Positions 21,781 to 32,700 are shown, counted from the first letter of the stretch. The stretch: DNA of 64,000 bases from Lepturacanthus savala (GCA_030544235.1 CM060464.1:22065652-22129651), one strand, 5' to 3'. Notes: a model not told the origin generated them from the letters alone. Made by a program: numbers and translations.

Positions 21781-23074
21781 CATTTTCTTCTCTTACTGTG
21801 TTTTGCTCACAAATTTCAGAGCTTATTTGGATAATCAATTAATTTCTGTTTTTTTTCTTTCAACAGCCTTCAGAGACGTTATCTTTCATTCTCTCAAGAT
21901 GTTTCCTCTGTCTCTCGTTCATGACTCACAGCTTTTTGTATCCGTTTGCTGTTCCACTATTTCTGTCCTCTGCTTTCCTCTGTCTCAATCGCTGTCAAGT
22001 TCAACAATCCACTGAATGATCTACATCCTCATGACAGTCTTTTTAGCCTTAATGTTATATTATATGCATTATATACCTAACACTCACATCTTATGTCTCT
22101 AATAAGATGTCAGCATCTGGGGGCATAAAAGATGCTGTTTAACGTTAGAATTACTCTCCATACAGAGAGGAAAAGAGGCTGTCTTCCAGAAATCGCACTC
22201 AAGTATGAAGTATAATGTCACATTCTACCTGAGAACAAAGCAAACATTAAGGACTAGTCTCTGGAAAAACATACATAATATCCTCTGTGGGTCTAGAGTT
22301 TTATAGATGTATTTACTCAAAATCTGATTAAAAACCTAAAAGAAATATTTTTTACCAAAGAATCTAATAAAAAGATGTTATCAATTTGCTTTTTTTTGGA
22401 AATGTATACCATGCAGGTGCATCTCTATATAGCATATAGAGAGATGCATAGTAATGCATAGTGTAAGTGTAAGTGTAGTGAATTGTAATAACAATGTAAT
22501 AACATTTTAATAACATTTAAAATTGTAAATTGTAAAATTTAAAAAAAAAAAATGGTCTCACTTATGATGAAATGCAGTACGGAGAGGACTCACAAAGTGC
22601 ATTACTATGGTGTGGGCACAAATGTTAATGCTAATAATCTTATGACTCACAATCAAATGTGCATCAAATTAATGGATATGAAAACATAAATATATTATTT
22701 AGTTATGTGTCAGACCTTTATTTACCTGGAATAATTCCACAAAATATCACCATGAATAATGTAGAATTATAATCATTTATAGTACTGGACATATTTATAG
22801 GATCCTGTAAATGTCTTCACTCTTTGAAGTTTCTTACTTCAAAAGTTGTTACTTTCCCCACACTCACTTAGTTGCTTACTTTCCTCACACTCACACACAT
22901 GACTGCTGAGGTCATGCTAATGGTTGAGGTCAGGGTCACACGTGGTCCAAAACAGGATAAACACACACACACAAACACAGGCTGCCACTGGTCAACCTGG
23001 GTCAGTGCAGCAAAACAAAGCTAATGGTTGTGGACAATAGGTGTGCGTGTGTGTGTGTGTCTTTTGTAGTGCTA
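21781..23074. other. Non-coding stretch
   Basis: About 1.3 kb without a recognisable gene. It includes a run of related 'agtgtaagtg' and 'ataacattttaataacattt' words (22450-22530), an A run at 22540-22550, and short CA/TG runs at 22965 and 23045-23060. Confidence 0.4.
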
Positions 23075-23335
23075 CCCAAGCGGAGCGTTTCTGAAGGTAC
23101 GAAGCATTGCTGCCTTCCTCATGTACAGTAGCTGGAGAGTTGCGTCCCTATACAGAACTCCCTGCACCTGAAGGGCAGCGTCCTGGTGTGCGTCGCCCGG
23201 AGGGGGAACGCGACTCTGAGAGCAGACAACGCTCCGCTTTCGGGGTGAAGCTTTTCCTCGACCTCTATTAAACCTCACTGCGCAAACGAGGTCACGTTCA
23301 CAGGAACAGGCTGCAGCAGACAAAAAAAAAAAAAA
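23075..23335. promoter_or_regulatory. Short CpG-rich patch
   Basis: I count about 17 CpG dinucleotides in roughly 220 bp (for example 'gtgcgtcgcccggag', 'gggaacgcgactctg' and 'aacgctccgctttcgg'), in a window where CpG is otherwise rare. A 123-codon minus-strand frame crosses it but contains a poly-Phe run from the A tract at 23323-23336 and has no recognisable domain. The patch could be a small CpG island or alternative promoter, or a young GC-rich insertion that has not yet lost its CpGs. Confidence 0.3.
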
Positions 23336-23949
23336 GAAGTATGTGTTCTTGTTTAGGGCGAGAACACAAAGACACCGGATAATAAAAGGATGGCTCAATG
23401 AGGCTGTGCCAAAGGTGGACAGGTTTTCTTTTAAACTTCCCATTCTTGGGAATTCACTGGTGTGTAAACGCAGTCGACGTAAGTGCAGCTATCGGGAGAG
23501 TTTTCACAAGAAGATATTATTTTTTTATTGCTACAGCTTGGGGACTATTTGCACGAGAAGGAGGGCGATAAAGAGAACATCAATGATATACGTTGGTGTC
23601 AACTAAAGATTCCCCCGGTTTAGCTTTAGCAGTAGGAGATTGAGCGTCTTGGGTAATTTCCTTTTATTATTACTATTTTGGAAACATTTAAATTGTCAAG
23701 TCAAACATTTATGTAAACAAAACACAAGCTATACATGAGTGGGGAAAAAGAAAGACAACTCCACAAATAACCAATGAGAAAACAATATGTTATGAATATA
23801 CATGATACACAGCAGATTTAGTGGGAGAGTTCTCTTTAAAGAGGGGATGACATCTAATATTTATTGTTTTATTAGTAATGATTCATGGGGGTTCCTCATT
23901 TAGACCTCCAGCTTTTATAGTTTTATTCATGAACATTTTATTGAAAAAA
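23336..23949. other. Non-coding stretch
   Basis: No gene. CpG content falls off after about 23600. Confidence 0.4.
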
Positions 23950-24442
23950 AATGAATTTGGATGCTTGCAAACTCAAATTCAAAACATTAAATCTTAACAA
24001 ATGAAACTATCTTGTATTTGGTAGAATTAGTCCAATATTGAGTTGAATTAGAACTAATTATTCCATTCGCAGACAATTTAGACTTTCATTTACTTTCATT
24101 TATTACTATAATTTTTCCTGATTTGGGTCAAATTGGTCTAAGACAATTATATTCTTTTTTTTAAGATTAAATTGACTAAAATCAAGAAAACAAAACTAGA
24201 TATAAGATGAATGATCTTCCCTCGGAATAATATAACTCATTATTGAACTAATTGGAATATTTTTTTCATGTGTCCCAAAGCTTTTCAATAAATATAAAGC
24301 TATTCATAGAGACAAAAATAGGTCAAGTACCAGAAAAGATAAAAATAAGATTGATTATCTGCCATTAGAATAACATAATTCTACTAAATATTGGACTGAC
24401 TGGACATTTTACCTGATAGGATCTTATTATTTTACAGTGTAC
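23950..24442 (+). mobile_element. MITE of the 'CACTGCAAAA' family, near-complete
   Basis: The right end reads 'attattttacagtg', the inverse of the CACTG-type left terminus. The interior has 'atcttgtatttggtagaatt', 'aagaaaacaaaactagat' and 'ctgccattagaataacataa'. It resembles 25265-25595 and 1680-1990. It has no coding capacity. Confidence 0.55.
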
Positions 24443-24894
24443 CTCTTCTTTCCTTTGTATGCAGTTTTTTATTGGTTGGTCTTCTGTAGTTAACAGTTAA
24501 AGCCTTTAAGTGGTTCACAGGCTTGGTTTGATTTTCCAATTAACTTTTAACAGTTGTCTATTGCAGCTGAAAGAGAGTGTTCAGTAAACAGTGATGCTGA
24601 CGTTCCGTGGAAGTAAGTAACAGGAATATTTGAGTGAACCGGTCGTGACTTAGCAAGTCGAAAGAAGAGCCACTCGATAGCACGGCTGTATCCCACGCTG
24701 CAAGACCATTGTTGAAACGTGTGATCACAGCTTAGTGTGCTAGTTTGTGCAAAAATGAGACAGTGCTGGGCAGGTGAAGGAAGGTCACCGCCGTAATATG
24801 GAACCTCAACAAGGGCTTTCCTCTGCCACACCCCTCAGCCCCACATGAGGAGCAGGGTGATCCACAGCACGACTTCATTCATCAATGACAATTC
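24443..24894. other. Balanced stretch with a 94-codon minus-strand frame
   Basis: The frame at 24547-24831 (minus) has mixed composition, including 'SNIPVTYFHGTSASLFTEHS', but no domain I recognise. The DNA has moderate CpG. It may be a fragment of an unrecognised repeat. Confidence 0.2.
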
Positions 24895-25065
24895 TCATCT
24901 CCAACGATCATACAGTAGTTAATTAGAGTATTAATGGTATGGACTATCTCACGGCTGTAATCTGAATGCGCTATTGATTGTGAAATAACTTGAATGGGAA
25001 TAAGGTTATGGATTAGTTAATAATTGCCACATTCCAGGGGGGGAGGAATGTATTGATTGTGCATA
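24895..25065. promoter_or_regulatory. Candidate conserved non-coding element
   Basis: Non-repetitive segment with 'cagtagttaattagagtatt', 'gcgctattgattgtgaaata' and 'ggattagttaataattgcca'. It has several TAAT/ATTA cores in balanced context. This rests on composition only. Confidence 0.2.
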
Positions 25066-25264
25066 CATTAAAAAGAAACACAGCGGGTTAGACACCAGAC
25101 ACACATGGGGATAAACAGTGCTGTTAATATTAGGATTAAAAAAATTAAAACTGAACTGCTGATGTATGAAGGATGGTGAGGAGCAAATAGCACATTAAGA
25201 GACAGTTGAGCACCACAGTGGGACTGACATTGAGTTTTTATGCAACATATTTGGTAAGTAGCAT
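25066..25264. other. No recognisable feature
   Basis: AT-rich spacer between a candidate regulatory segment and a MITE. Confidence 0.4.
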
Positions 25265-25595
25265 AAACTGCAAAAAATTAAATCTTATTGTATTTAGTAG
25301 AATAAGTTCAATATTAATTAGAATTATCTTTAATTATCTTATTCCATTTGCAGATCATGTTACTTACAGTATGTCAAGTTTTATCAAACTTTTAGATAAA
25401 AAGTGAGACGTATGAGATGAAAAAAGGAACAAAAAAAGCTGTCAAACAATTTCATCTTATTTTAAGAAAACAAAGAAGAATCAAGAAAAAAACAGAGAAG
25501 AAAATTGAAATAAGCAACATTATCGGCCAATAGAATGAGATATTTTAAGAATATTCTACTTCTTAATTTTGCCAAAAACACAAAATTTTCACTAG
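25265..25595 (+). mobile_element. MITE of the 'CACTGCAAAA' family
   Basis: It starts 'actgcaaaaaattaaatctt' and contains 'tatttagtagaataagttca', 'ttattccatttgcagat', 'cttattttaagaaaacaaag' and 'aagcaacattatcggccaat'. The right end is degenerate near 25590. Confidence 0.6.
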
Positions 25596-25629
25596 TTAAG
25601 ATTTGATTTATTACTTTGGTGGTCGAGGT

Positions 25630-26005
25630 TAAGGCGGCAACTAACGACTATTTTGATAGAAGCCAGGAATGCGACAGCTGAAATCCATGTCTTGCACATG
25701 TCTGTGCATGGTGGTTCTTGAAGCACTGACTTCAGCTGCAGTCCACTCTTTCTGAATCTCACCCACATTTTTGAATTGGTTTTGTTTCACAATTGTCTCC
25801 AGGGTACGGTTATCCCTATTGCTTGTACACTTTTTCCATCTCATGTTTTTCTTCCATCCGCCTATCTAATATGCTTGGACGCAGAGCTCAGTGAACAGCA
25901 AAGACTCTTTAGCAATGACCTTTTGTGTCTTGCTGTCAGGTCAGCGTTCTTCCCCATGACTGTGTACAGAACTCGACTAAGATACCATTTAGATAGGTAT
26001 TTTGA
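25630..26005 (-). pseudogene. Tc1-like transposase relic, N-terminal part only
   Basis: On the minus strand a start at 25957 gives 'MGKNADLTARHKRSLLKSL'. After a stop and a frameshift comes 'KCTSNRDNRTLETIVKQNQF', then 'NVGEIQKEWTAAEVSAS' and 'FSCRIPGF'. These are hallmarks of the two helix-turn-helix DNA-binding subdomains of a teleost Tc1-like transposase. The DDE catalytic half is entirely absent. The coding sequence stops near 25655, next to 'gcggcaactaacgactattt', which looks like a terminus of the 'GGGCTGCAACTAA' MITE. The relic is therefore a truncated fragment with at least one stop and one frameshift. Its 5' side runs into a long (TG)n. Confidence 0.75.
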
Positions 26006-26008
26006 GTT

Positions 26009-26011
<3 letters not shown>

Positions 26012-26080
<69 letters not shown>
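26012..26080. repeat. (TG)n microsatellite, 69 bp
   Basis: Uninterrupted TG array. Confidence 0.97.
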
Positions 26081-26082
<2 letters not shown>

Positions 26083-26239
26083 AATTGATCAGAGTTTTGC
26101 ACAGGCCCAGGTTTCACACTGGCAGAGTTCCGCGAAACATAGTGAATGCAATTAATGTCAAGGAAGTTAAGAGCTGTTTCGTCTCTCCTCTGAGAACAAA
26201 ACAACAATAACTGGTAAACTGGCAGAGGGAGAAGTAATT

Positions 26240-26278
26240 CACACACACACAAGCACACACACACACACTCACACACAG
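26240..26278. repeat. Imperfect (CA)n microsatellite
   Basis: CA repeats with 'aag' and 'ctc' interruptions. It is complementary to the TG array at 26012-26080, 160 bp away. Confidence 0.9.
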
Positions 26279-27381
26279 TCTCCCATTAAACTGTTATTGT
26301 TCTCTGTTTTATTGTTACCTTGACATTTATCTCTTCACTTTACTTTTATAGTCTTTGTTTCCTCCTTCCTACTTCCATCATTATTAATGTTGATTTTGTT
26401 GATGTTATTCCTGCTGTTACTACTTTTAACATTCATATGACTCAGAGAGCCTGATTGACTAATGTTTGCATGTGTAAAACTGTGTGCAAAATGCAAATAG
26501 AGGTACAAAGTGATCTCCTAATGGTGTGCACTGAGGACTGCATCTTTCAAATGTGCAAAATAACACACCTACAAGATTGGACACACTGTGATCTACTGAG
26601 CGTGAACTCAATTTCTGTCTCGGTGACTGTGTCTGAATTTAATAAGTTACAAGGAAAAGGTGAAAAACTGCAACATGTTGTGACGCTCTGACATGACGCT
26701 ACAGAGGAAAGACTTAATTGATGGAAGCGGTGAGGAAGCAAAAGAACAGAAGGAAAGAAAAAGCAGCTGTGAATGGGGAATTTTAAATGGACCCCATTTT
26801 TTACATGCTTAGACTGGGACAGAGGATACATCATAGATAGAGAGTCTGAGGGTACTCTCCCTTGAAATTATGAACATCTCACTTTTAATTTCCTGAATTC
26901 TTTCGAAATTTTACGGACCAATTTGCCTCCCAGTTCTTTTGCACTAATATAAAACATAGATGAGACAATGAATAAACAATGATATATTTACTTGAGGACT
27001 GAAAATAAGGACTAGTTTGATAATCTATTGATTATTGAAAACTGTTTGGTTCATGGAAGTCTAATTCCTCCGCATTAAGTGAATTCTGGGGTAAAACATG
27101 ACTAAACTCAGTAGTGAGTCACGACTGAGATGAATCCATTATTTACAAAAAAGAAAATCAACAGGTCAGAGTGAAAGCAGATGATGTCAAATAAAAAGTC
27201 CAAAGTTCCAAGGCCTGTAATAAAGAAATAAAAGTGATAGAAATATAAAGAAGAACTGAAATACACATCCTGAATTATGTGTATCTTGAGGGTTCTGTGC
27301 TCTTAGCATCTTGGCTGTGACCTTCTACATCTGTTTCAGTTCGTTCAACCCATTGATCCCACCACATATATAACCCTTTTA
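26279..27381. other. Non-coding stretch
   Basis: About 1.1 kb without a gene. 'gactagtttgataatctatt' near 27012 is weakly reminiscent of the 'GGGCTGCAACTAA' MITE. The frames at 26455-26834 lack domains. Confidence 0.35.
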
Positions 27382-27404
27382 ATATATATATATATATATA
27401 TATA
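27382..27404. repeat. Short (AT)n microsatellite
   Basis: About 22 bp of alternating AT. Confidence 0.9.
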
Positions 27405-27754
27405 GTGCAATAAGTGATGAATATTTCCGCCTTGGCAAATAGGATTCTCATGCACTGTAAACGATATGTAAAGTGAGATGTTAAGAGGACATCCCAGCAG
27501 GCAAAGCCTTCATGCTCTGGTTCCCTCCTGGAAAATGCTGAGACTTTTAAGTGAACTTTTTTTTTTTTTAGTTTGAAAATGCTTGACTGAACATATAGAC
27601 TTTGAACTTGGCTTAAAAGATTTTTCTGCACTTAGCTCATGAAGACAGTCACTTATATCAAGCAGATACAATGAATATTCTTGTGGAGCCCGATATTCTC
27701 TCTTCACTCACACACTGCAATACCCCCTAGCAGTATTTCATATGACATATGTTT
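27405..27754. other. Non-coding stretch
   Basis: A T run lies at 27559-27570. Minus-strand frames of 65 and 118 codons cross it without a recognisable domain. Confidence 0.4.
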
Positions 27755-27973
27755 ATCTGTCTGTTTGTCAGCGAAATACCTCATAAGTTTTGGCCGGATT
27801 TTCATAAAATTTTTAGCAAATGTTGGGAATTGTACCATGAACAGATGATTCAATTTTGGTGATGATCTGAAAAAAATCTTGATTTTTTGATAACTTAGAT
27901 TGTTTGGTAACAACAACAACAGGCGCCATCATTTGGGGCCACCTGGTGGTGAAATCTGGCATCTGTATAGCTT
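27755..27973 (+). repeat. Dispersed repeat ('tctgtcagc' family), copy 2
   Basis: 'ctgtctgtttgtcagcgaaa', 'ggccggattttcataaaatt', 'aacagatgattcaattttgg' and 'ttggggccacctggtggtga' follow the same order as 20001-20310. Confidence 0.65.
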
Positions 27974-28660
27974 GTTTCCTTTTGCACTAAAGAGAGGACT
28001 ATATCTACTTTTAATTCCAGGATAGTATTCAATCAGTATATTATGGATAGTATAGTAAGTTTTCATATCTGTATTAGTGTTGTAACATGAATTTCTGAAC
28101 AGTTAATTGACAATTTTGTAAATGTCCTATTTCCTCAATAAAGAAAATCGAACAAAAGGTGCAGTTTGATGGCTGCTAGACTGTAGCTTTTACAAAGGTG
28201 CATCCACTGATAATGAGGTAATTGCTGCAGCAGCTGTGCTGCAAATCAGCTCTTCCAGTGTGCCACTTTGAAGAAAAATCACGGGAATATGCATGAGCAA
28301 GGGTTAGGAAGCACATTGGGAATTGCCTTAGATGATTTGGTTTGCAACCATTGTGTTATGTAATAACAATATTATTATATAATACCTATGCACAGCAACT
28401 CTATATTGTGGAGATTGGATGGTTTAGATGAATTAGTTGTTCTTTTAAGATGAGTTCTACGCAAATCTTAGTAAATGAGCCCAGGCCTGTAAACCCAAAA
28501 CACATGACGCTCTGTTTTAGTAATGGATTGTAGCCGATTTAAAGATTTATGGCACTTTACAAAATGGACAATAATTGTTTTTATAGGGCACCAAGAATCA
28601 GAGTGCACTTATAACTTATAACAGGTTTGTGTTACTGTTAGTAAATTGCTGTCCTTGCTG
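27974..28660. other. Non-coding stretch
   Basis: AT-rich. Nothing recognised. Confidence 0.4.
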
Positions 28661-28665
28661 TGTCA

Positions 28666-28724
<59 letters not shown>

Positions 28725-28762
28725 GTTTGTCTCTTTTTCACTTCTCTCTCTCTCCCAAGCTC
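28661..28762. repeat. Compound (CT)n(CA)n(CT)n microsatellite
   Basis: (CT)8 at about 28665-28680 joins (CA)21 at 28680-28721, with a second CT run at 28743-28754. The long plus-strand frame starting at 28646 reads through these repeats and is composition-driven. Confidence 0.93.
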
Positions 28763-28960
28763 ATTATCACTTCTCTCTGTCTCTCTCTTCCTCTTGCTTT
28801 GCTTTTGATAGAAAACCGTGTGTCTTTCCTGTCAATACGGTATCTACCCACGCTCACCGCTATATATAGGGCCCGCTGTCTTCCCACAATCCCGCTCTCC
28901 TCCTCCTCCACCTCTTCTATTCAGCTCCCCATCAAACGCATTCATTTCACTTCAAAACAA
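28763..28960 (+). promoter_or_regulatory. TATA-like core with pyrimidine-rich downstream sequence (weak)
   Basis: 'gctatatatagggcccgctg' at about 28859-28878 is a good TATA-box match followed by GC-rich sequence, and a (TCC)n run lies at 28897-28913. No downstream exon can be identified, so this is at most a candidate core promoter. Confidence 0.15.
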
Positions 28961-29145
28961 AAGTGGAGCGCTAGGGAGGAGGAGATGAAGAGGGGAGAGG
29001 GGGTGGAGGACGAAAAAGATTGCAAGGATGGAGGAAGTGGAGGCAAGGGAAGGGCGGTTAGACAGGAAAAGATGAAAAGGGAGCAAGAACAAGATGGAGA
29101 TGAAGTAAACGAGATGGTTAGGGAAAGGTTAAGAGCGAGGGGATA
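28961..29145. repeat. Polypurine tract
   Basis: Nearly 180 bp with a strong plus-strand purine bias ('aggaggagatgaagagggga', 'ggtggaggacgaaaaagatt'). A 166-codon frame runs through the microsatellite and this tract. Its Lys/Glu/Arg-rich end simply reflects the purines. Confidence 0.7.
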
Positions 29146-29383
29146 GGTAGTGGGTGAGTTAGTGAAAACGCGAAAAAATTTCCATTGTTTGTACTTATTA
29201 TTTGTCTTTTTTCGGCATTTTGCTCTAACAGGATCATTCCACAGTCACCTTAAAACCTTTACTTGCTTTTGGCTGGCTGAATTTAGAACCTGCTTACGTT
29301 TATTGGAGCCGAATCTGCCTGAGAATGCCAGCTAAAGCCTGCAGAGAAGGACAGAGGAGAGTTAGAGCAGAGAAAAGGTGTGT
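29146..29383. other. Non-coding stretch
   Basis: A 61-codon frame at 29150-29335 has no domain. No repeat recognised. Confidence 0.4.
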
Positions 29384-29402
29384 ATAATAATAATAATAAT
29401 AA
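29384..29402. repeat. Short (AAT)n microsatellite
   Basis: About six ATA/AAT units. Confidence 0.85.
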
Positions 29403-29404
29403 AA

Positions 29405-29570
29405 TATGTAATGTAGGAGTTAGGTTCAAGCCCATTGTATTGGCAAACATCCCGTTGCTGAAGTGTCCTCGAGCATGATATCAAACCTCTTCTCGCTCTA
29501 GGATGCAGATCTGTAACTGATCATGAACTCCCTGCAGGGGGCGATGAGTAAAAAAGATGATACTCTATAT
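29405..29570 (+). mobile_element. SINE-like fragment with a tRNA B box
   Basis: 'taggttcaagcccattgtat' contains a B box-like GGTTCAAGCCC. It is followed by 'cgttgctgaagtgtcctcga' and 'gatatcaaacc', a word order I know from a tRNA-derived teleost SINE in which 'gaagtgtccttgggcaagat' follows the head. The A-box side is not recognisable. Confidence 0.5.
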
Positions 29571-30035
29571 ACCAAATATATTTAATACACAAAATCCATG
29601 CAAACAAAATGGTTCTAATTTGTCTTTTTGTAGAGAATTAATCAAAATCAACATTAAGAACAAACTATTGAAAAATACATACAGCATAATGATGATCGTG
29701 ATTAATCATTTAAGTTACATTTCACTTAAATAAGTCCACATTTACCTACAAAAGGTGCTGAATTAAACAGTGGCTCGCAAACCTTATTTTAGTATCATGC
29801 AGGTTAAAATTTTAAAAAAAAAGATTATGGTTAGGAGAACTTCCTAGGTGCCCTTTAGACTGGGAAGAAAAAAATCTTTAAACAGTTAAAATGCCTTCAT
29901 TTTCACAGCATGGTCATATCAGACCTATAAAAAAATGTTAATCTCTGACATCTGTCAGTATCAAATCTTTGTCAGGGTGTCAAACATGATCTCAAGAGAT
30001 TAAAAGGCCTTTTTATTTATTATTATTATATTTAT
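29571..30035. other. Non-coding stretch
   Basis: AT-rich. No feature. Confidence 0.4.
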
Positions 30036-30038
30036 AGA

Positions 30039-30335
30039 AATCACACACTTGGGAAAAGAAGGCTGTGGTCTAAAGAGAGCAGAGGTGCATGCACCACATA
30101 GGCTCACACATATCTAATAATATATAAACAGTCAATTGAATGAACAATGAAATAATGGGTTTACACTAACCAAATAAATGTTTCACATTGTGTTTGCAGT
30201 CAAATTCAAGTTTTCTTGAAAACTTGAATATTATTAGATTTATTATTAGATATTATTAGATTTTTGTGAGCCTATGTGGTGTATGCACCTGCGCTCTCTT
30301 TAGGCCACAGCCTTCTTTTCCCAAGTGTGTGTGAT
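30039..30335. mobile_element. Palindromic element (long imperfect inverted repeat)
   Basis: The left arm, 30039-30126, and right arm, about 30242-30335, are reverse complements along nearly their full length: 'gggaaaagaaggctgtgg' against 'ccacagccttcttttccc', and 'accacataggctcaca' against 'tgtgagcctatgtggt'. About 115 bp of AT-rich sequence lies between. There is no coding capacity. This is a typical foldback or MITE architecture. I do not recognise the family. Confidence 0.75.
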
Positions 30336-31029
30336 TCCTTCCAGATGTTTAAGCCTGTAACATGTCTATCTCCTAAATTTCCCTGTGGTTATGATTCCTC
30401 TGTCTTTCCTTTCCGTATGGAAGGTGGTATATGATCTGAAGCTATTCTTAAGTGTAGGACACCTATTGGTGGTTTATCAGTATGAAAGGTTAAGGTTTGT
30501 TTGACCCAAATGAAGGATTGATACTGAAATGTGAGGTTTGGTTATTTATAGTGTGATCACAGCTTGAAAATAAAGGAATTTAACAAAACAAATTTAACTT
30601 AAAAAGAGTTTTGTTCTTGTTCAAACAAGACATGATTCATTTTTTAAAGGAGTTCAACACTGATTGATACCACATTGATTACAGGTTTTTAACTCAATTT
30701 TATATAATTACTGTATATTACTACTTATTTTTTTTATTATTTTCATTTTTTACAATTCAAATTTGGCATTTATATTATTGCTTCACACAGACTGTAAACA
30801 ACATCGCAAATTCCTGTTTAACAGCTTTTTAGGACACCACTAGAAACCTAACCGGGTGAAAGCACTAGCAAACAAAAATATCTACAGAGCTTGCGATTTC
30901 TATATTTAATGTGAACACTTGAGGTGACCCTGGCAGTACAGTATGTCAACCCCTCTCAATAATGAACGCACCAGCACCTGTGTGTGAATGCGTTTGAGTG
31001 CACTTAATCTTGTTTTTTTGATGTGTTTC
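30336..31029. other. Non-coding stretch
   Basis: No gene or family recognised. Confidence 0.4.
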
Positions 31030-31265
31030 TGAACAAGTATGCTTTCTGGAGTGCTCCACCTTGAATCTGTATATTTTTACACAAATGTTAATGCTCTGTC
31101 GTCTTCTGTGATCTAACTCATCTCATCATCCACCAGATGCTGTGAATGAGGAGAGCCGGTACCTATCAGGTTTTTAAGGTAGATTTGCAAACCCATCCAC
31201 AAGTCTCCTTTAACAATGCACTTAAAACGTGTTCTGTTTCCTCACATTAAACTCGGGCTTCTTTT
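31030..31265 (+). repeat. Local segmental duplication block D1, copy 1
   Basis: It shares 'ccaccagatgctgtgaatga', 'cacaagtctcctttaacaat' and 'tgtttcctcacat' in order with 35700-35980. The upstream 'cttgaatctgtatatttt' corresponds to 'cttgaatctacatatttg'. The spacing is about 4.7 kb. Confidence 0.6.
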
Positions 31266-31674
31266 AACCACGGTAGTCATTCACGGCATTGCAGTCATTC
31301 CCCAACGTTAACCAAAGAGAATTCATTTCCATAACGCCTAATAGATGTTTTTTAAACCTAACAGAGTAGTTTTAATCTTAACCAATTTTTTGTCAGATTA
31401 AATGTAACCAAATACCCTTTGTTAAAACCACCATGTTTTACTGACAGATAATGTGGGTATACCTATAGGGGCAATAGATCAGAAAAAAAAAAAATAAGCA
31501 AATAAACTAAACTAACTCAATTTGATGTTCTGGAGGGAATTGATTGTCATTCACTTCAGACAATTTGTTAAATTAAAGTCCAGGTTTAGACACAGACAAA
31601 GGTCTGTCTCATAGTGGATATTTTTCAAGTTCAAAAGATGAATACATGCAAAAATTTACAAAGAGCACAGTTAC
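31266..31674. other. Non-coding stretch
   Basis: AT-rich, with an A run at 31482-31493. No gene. Confidence 0.4.
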
Positions 31675-31846
31675 AGACTAATCAATCAATCATCATTTGT
31701 ATAGTATTGTTAATACAATAATAGAATAGAATGTATTTTACTGTCACTATTCACATGTACAATTTACACTATACACATTCACAATGAGATTGAAAGCACT
31801 CACTTTGGTGCAGACATTAAAAAAACACTACTTGTGCAAAAGAGAA
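31675..31846. repeat. Possible retroelement 3' tail sequences
   Basis: 'ctaatcaatcaatcatcatt' plus 'tgtatagta' and then 'aatagaatagaatgtatttt' plus 'actgtcactattcacatgta' resemble simple-repeat tails and 3' UTR words of fish LINEs in reverse orientation. No coding part is attached. Confidence 0.3.
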
Positions 31847-31847
31847 A

Positions 31848-31849
<2 letters not shown>

Positions 31850-31887
<38 letters not shown>
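31850..31887. repeat. (CA)19 microsatellite
   Basis: Uninterrupted CA repeat. Confidence 0.95.
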
Positions 31888-31888
<1 letters not shown>

Positions 31889-32439
31889 ATTTACAATCCA
31901 GTATTGGCCATTAGTCATCGGGGTTATTGCACAGATTGTCACGCTCAGATGTTGCAGTTGATGTGGCCCTGGTCTGGGTCAGTCAACCATATACATACAT
32001 AGAATATCTACATTGTAGACAGATGTGTTCCAAACTCAGTTTAGGTATGCATTGTATAATAATTAAATAATAAATGAATAATGTCCAACAAGATATCAAA
32101 CTGTATTAAATATTGTCCACCAAGATATTGCATTGTGTTGAGTACAATATAAGATGCAACACTAAGTGCTTCATACAATGAACTAGAATAATCACCTCAG
32201 ATCCACCCCACACATACATTTCCATAACACAACACCCCAAAGACAATACATCACAAGAGCACGGGGTCATCAAAAATAAAACTAATAAAAAGCAAAGTAA
32301 TGAAAACGGGACTTGGGAACTGAGGAAAAGCTATCATGAATGAGGATACACTAGAGGCAGAGTCAAAATAAAAGAGGGGAATAATTAAAATGCATTATTA
32401 CATTATTGAAAAAAAGTGTAATAAATAAATACATAAATG
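31888..32439. other. Non-coding stretch
   Basis: AT-rich. No gene seen. Confidence 0.4.
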
Positions 32440-32700
32440 CATTAAAGTTCAATTAAAAGACGGATCAAAAAGGCAGGTCTTGAGTGTGTTTTCAAAAGCA
32501 TCAACGTTCTCCGCTGTCCTCAGGTCCTCAGGCAGGGAGCTCCACAGATGTGGGCTGTAATAGAAAAAAGGATGCCTCACCATGGGTTTTAGGCCTAACC
32601 TTGGAAATAATTAAAAATCCTGTGTAAGAGGACCTGAGGGTTCTGGAGGGCTGAATAAAATACATTCATTTAACAAAGAAAGAATATGAAATGCACTTTC
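32440..32700 (-). pseudogene. LINE 3' fragment, C-terminal end of a reverse-transcriptase ORF
   Basis: On the minus strand, plus positions about 32463-32610 read 'FFYYSPHLWSSLPEDLRTAE' and then 'NVDAFENTLKTCLFDP'. The pattern 'LWssLPedLR...ve.Fks.LKt.LF' is diagnostic of the extreme C-terminus of L2/CR1-type LINE ORF2 proteins (reverse transcriptase with endonuclease). An AT-rich 3' region follows towards 32370. Everything 5' of the C-terminus is absent, as expected for 5'-truncated LINE copies. Confidence 0.7.

Noticed and set aside
28646..29146. A 166-codon plus-strand open frame, the longest in the window
   Set aside because: It reads through CT/CA microsatellites and a purine tract. Its amino acids are simple repeats (Ser-Leu, His-Thr, Lys-Glu), and no domain or splice context supports it.
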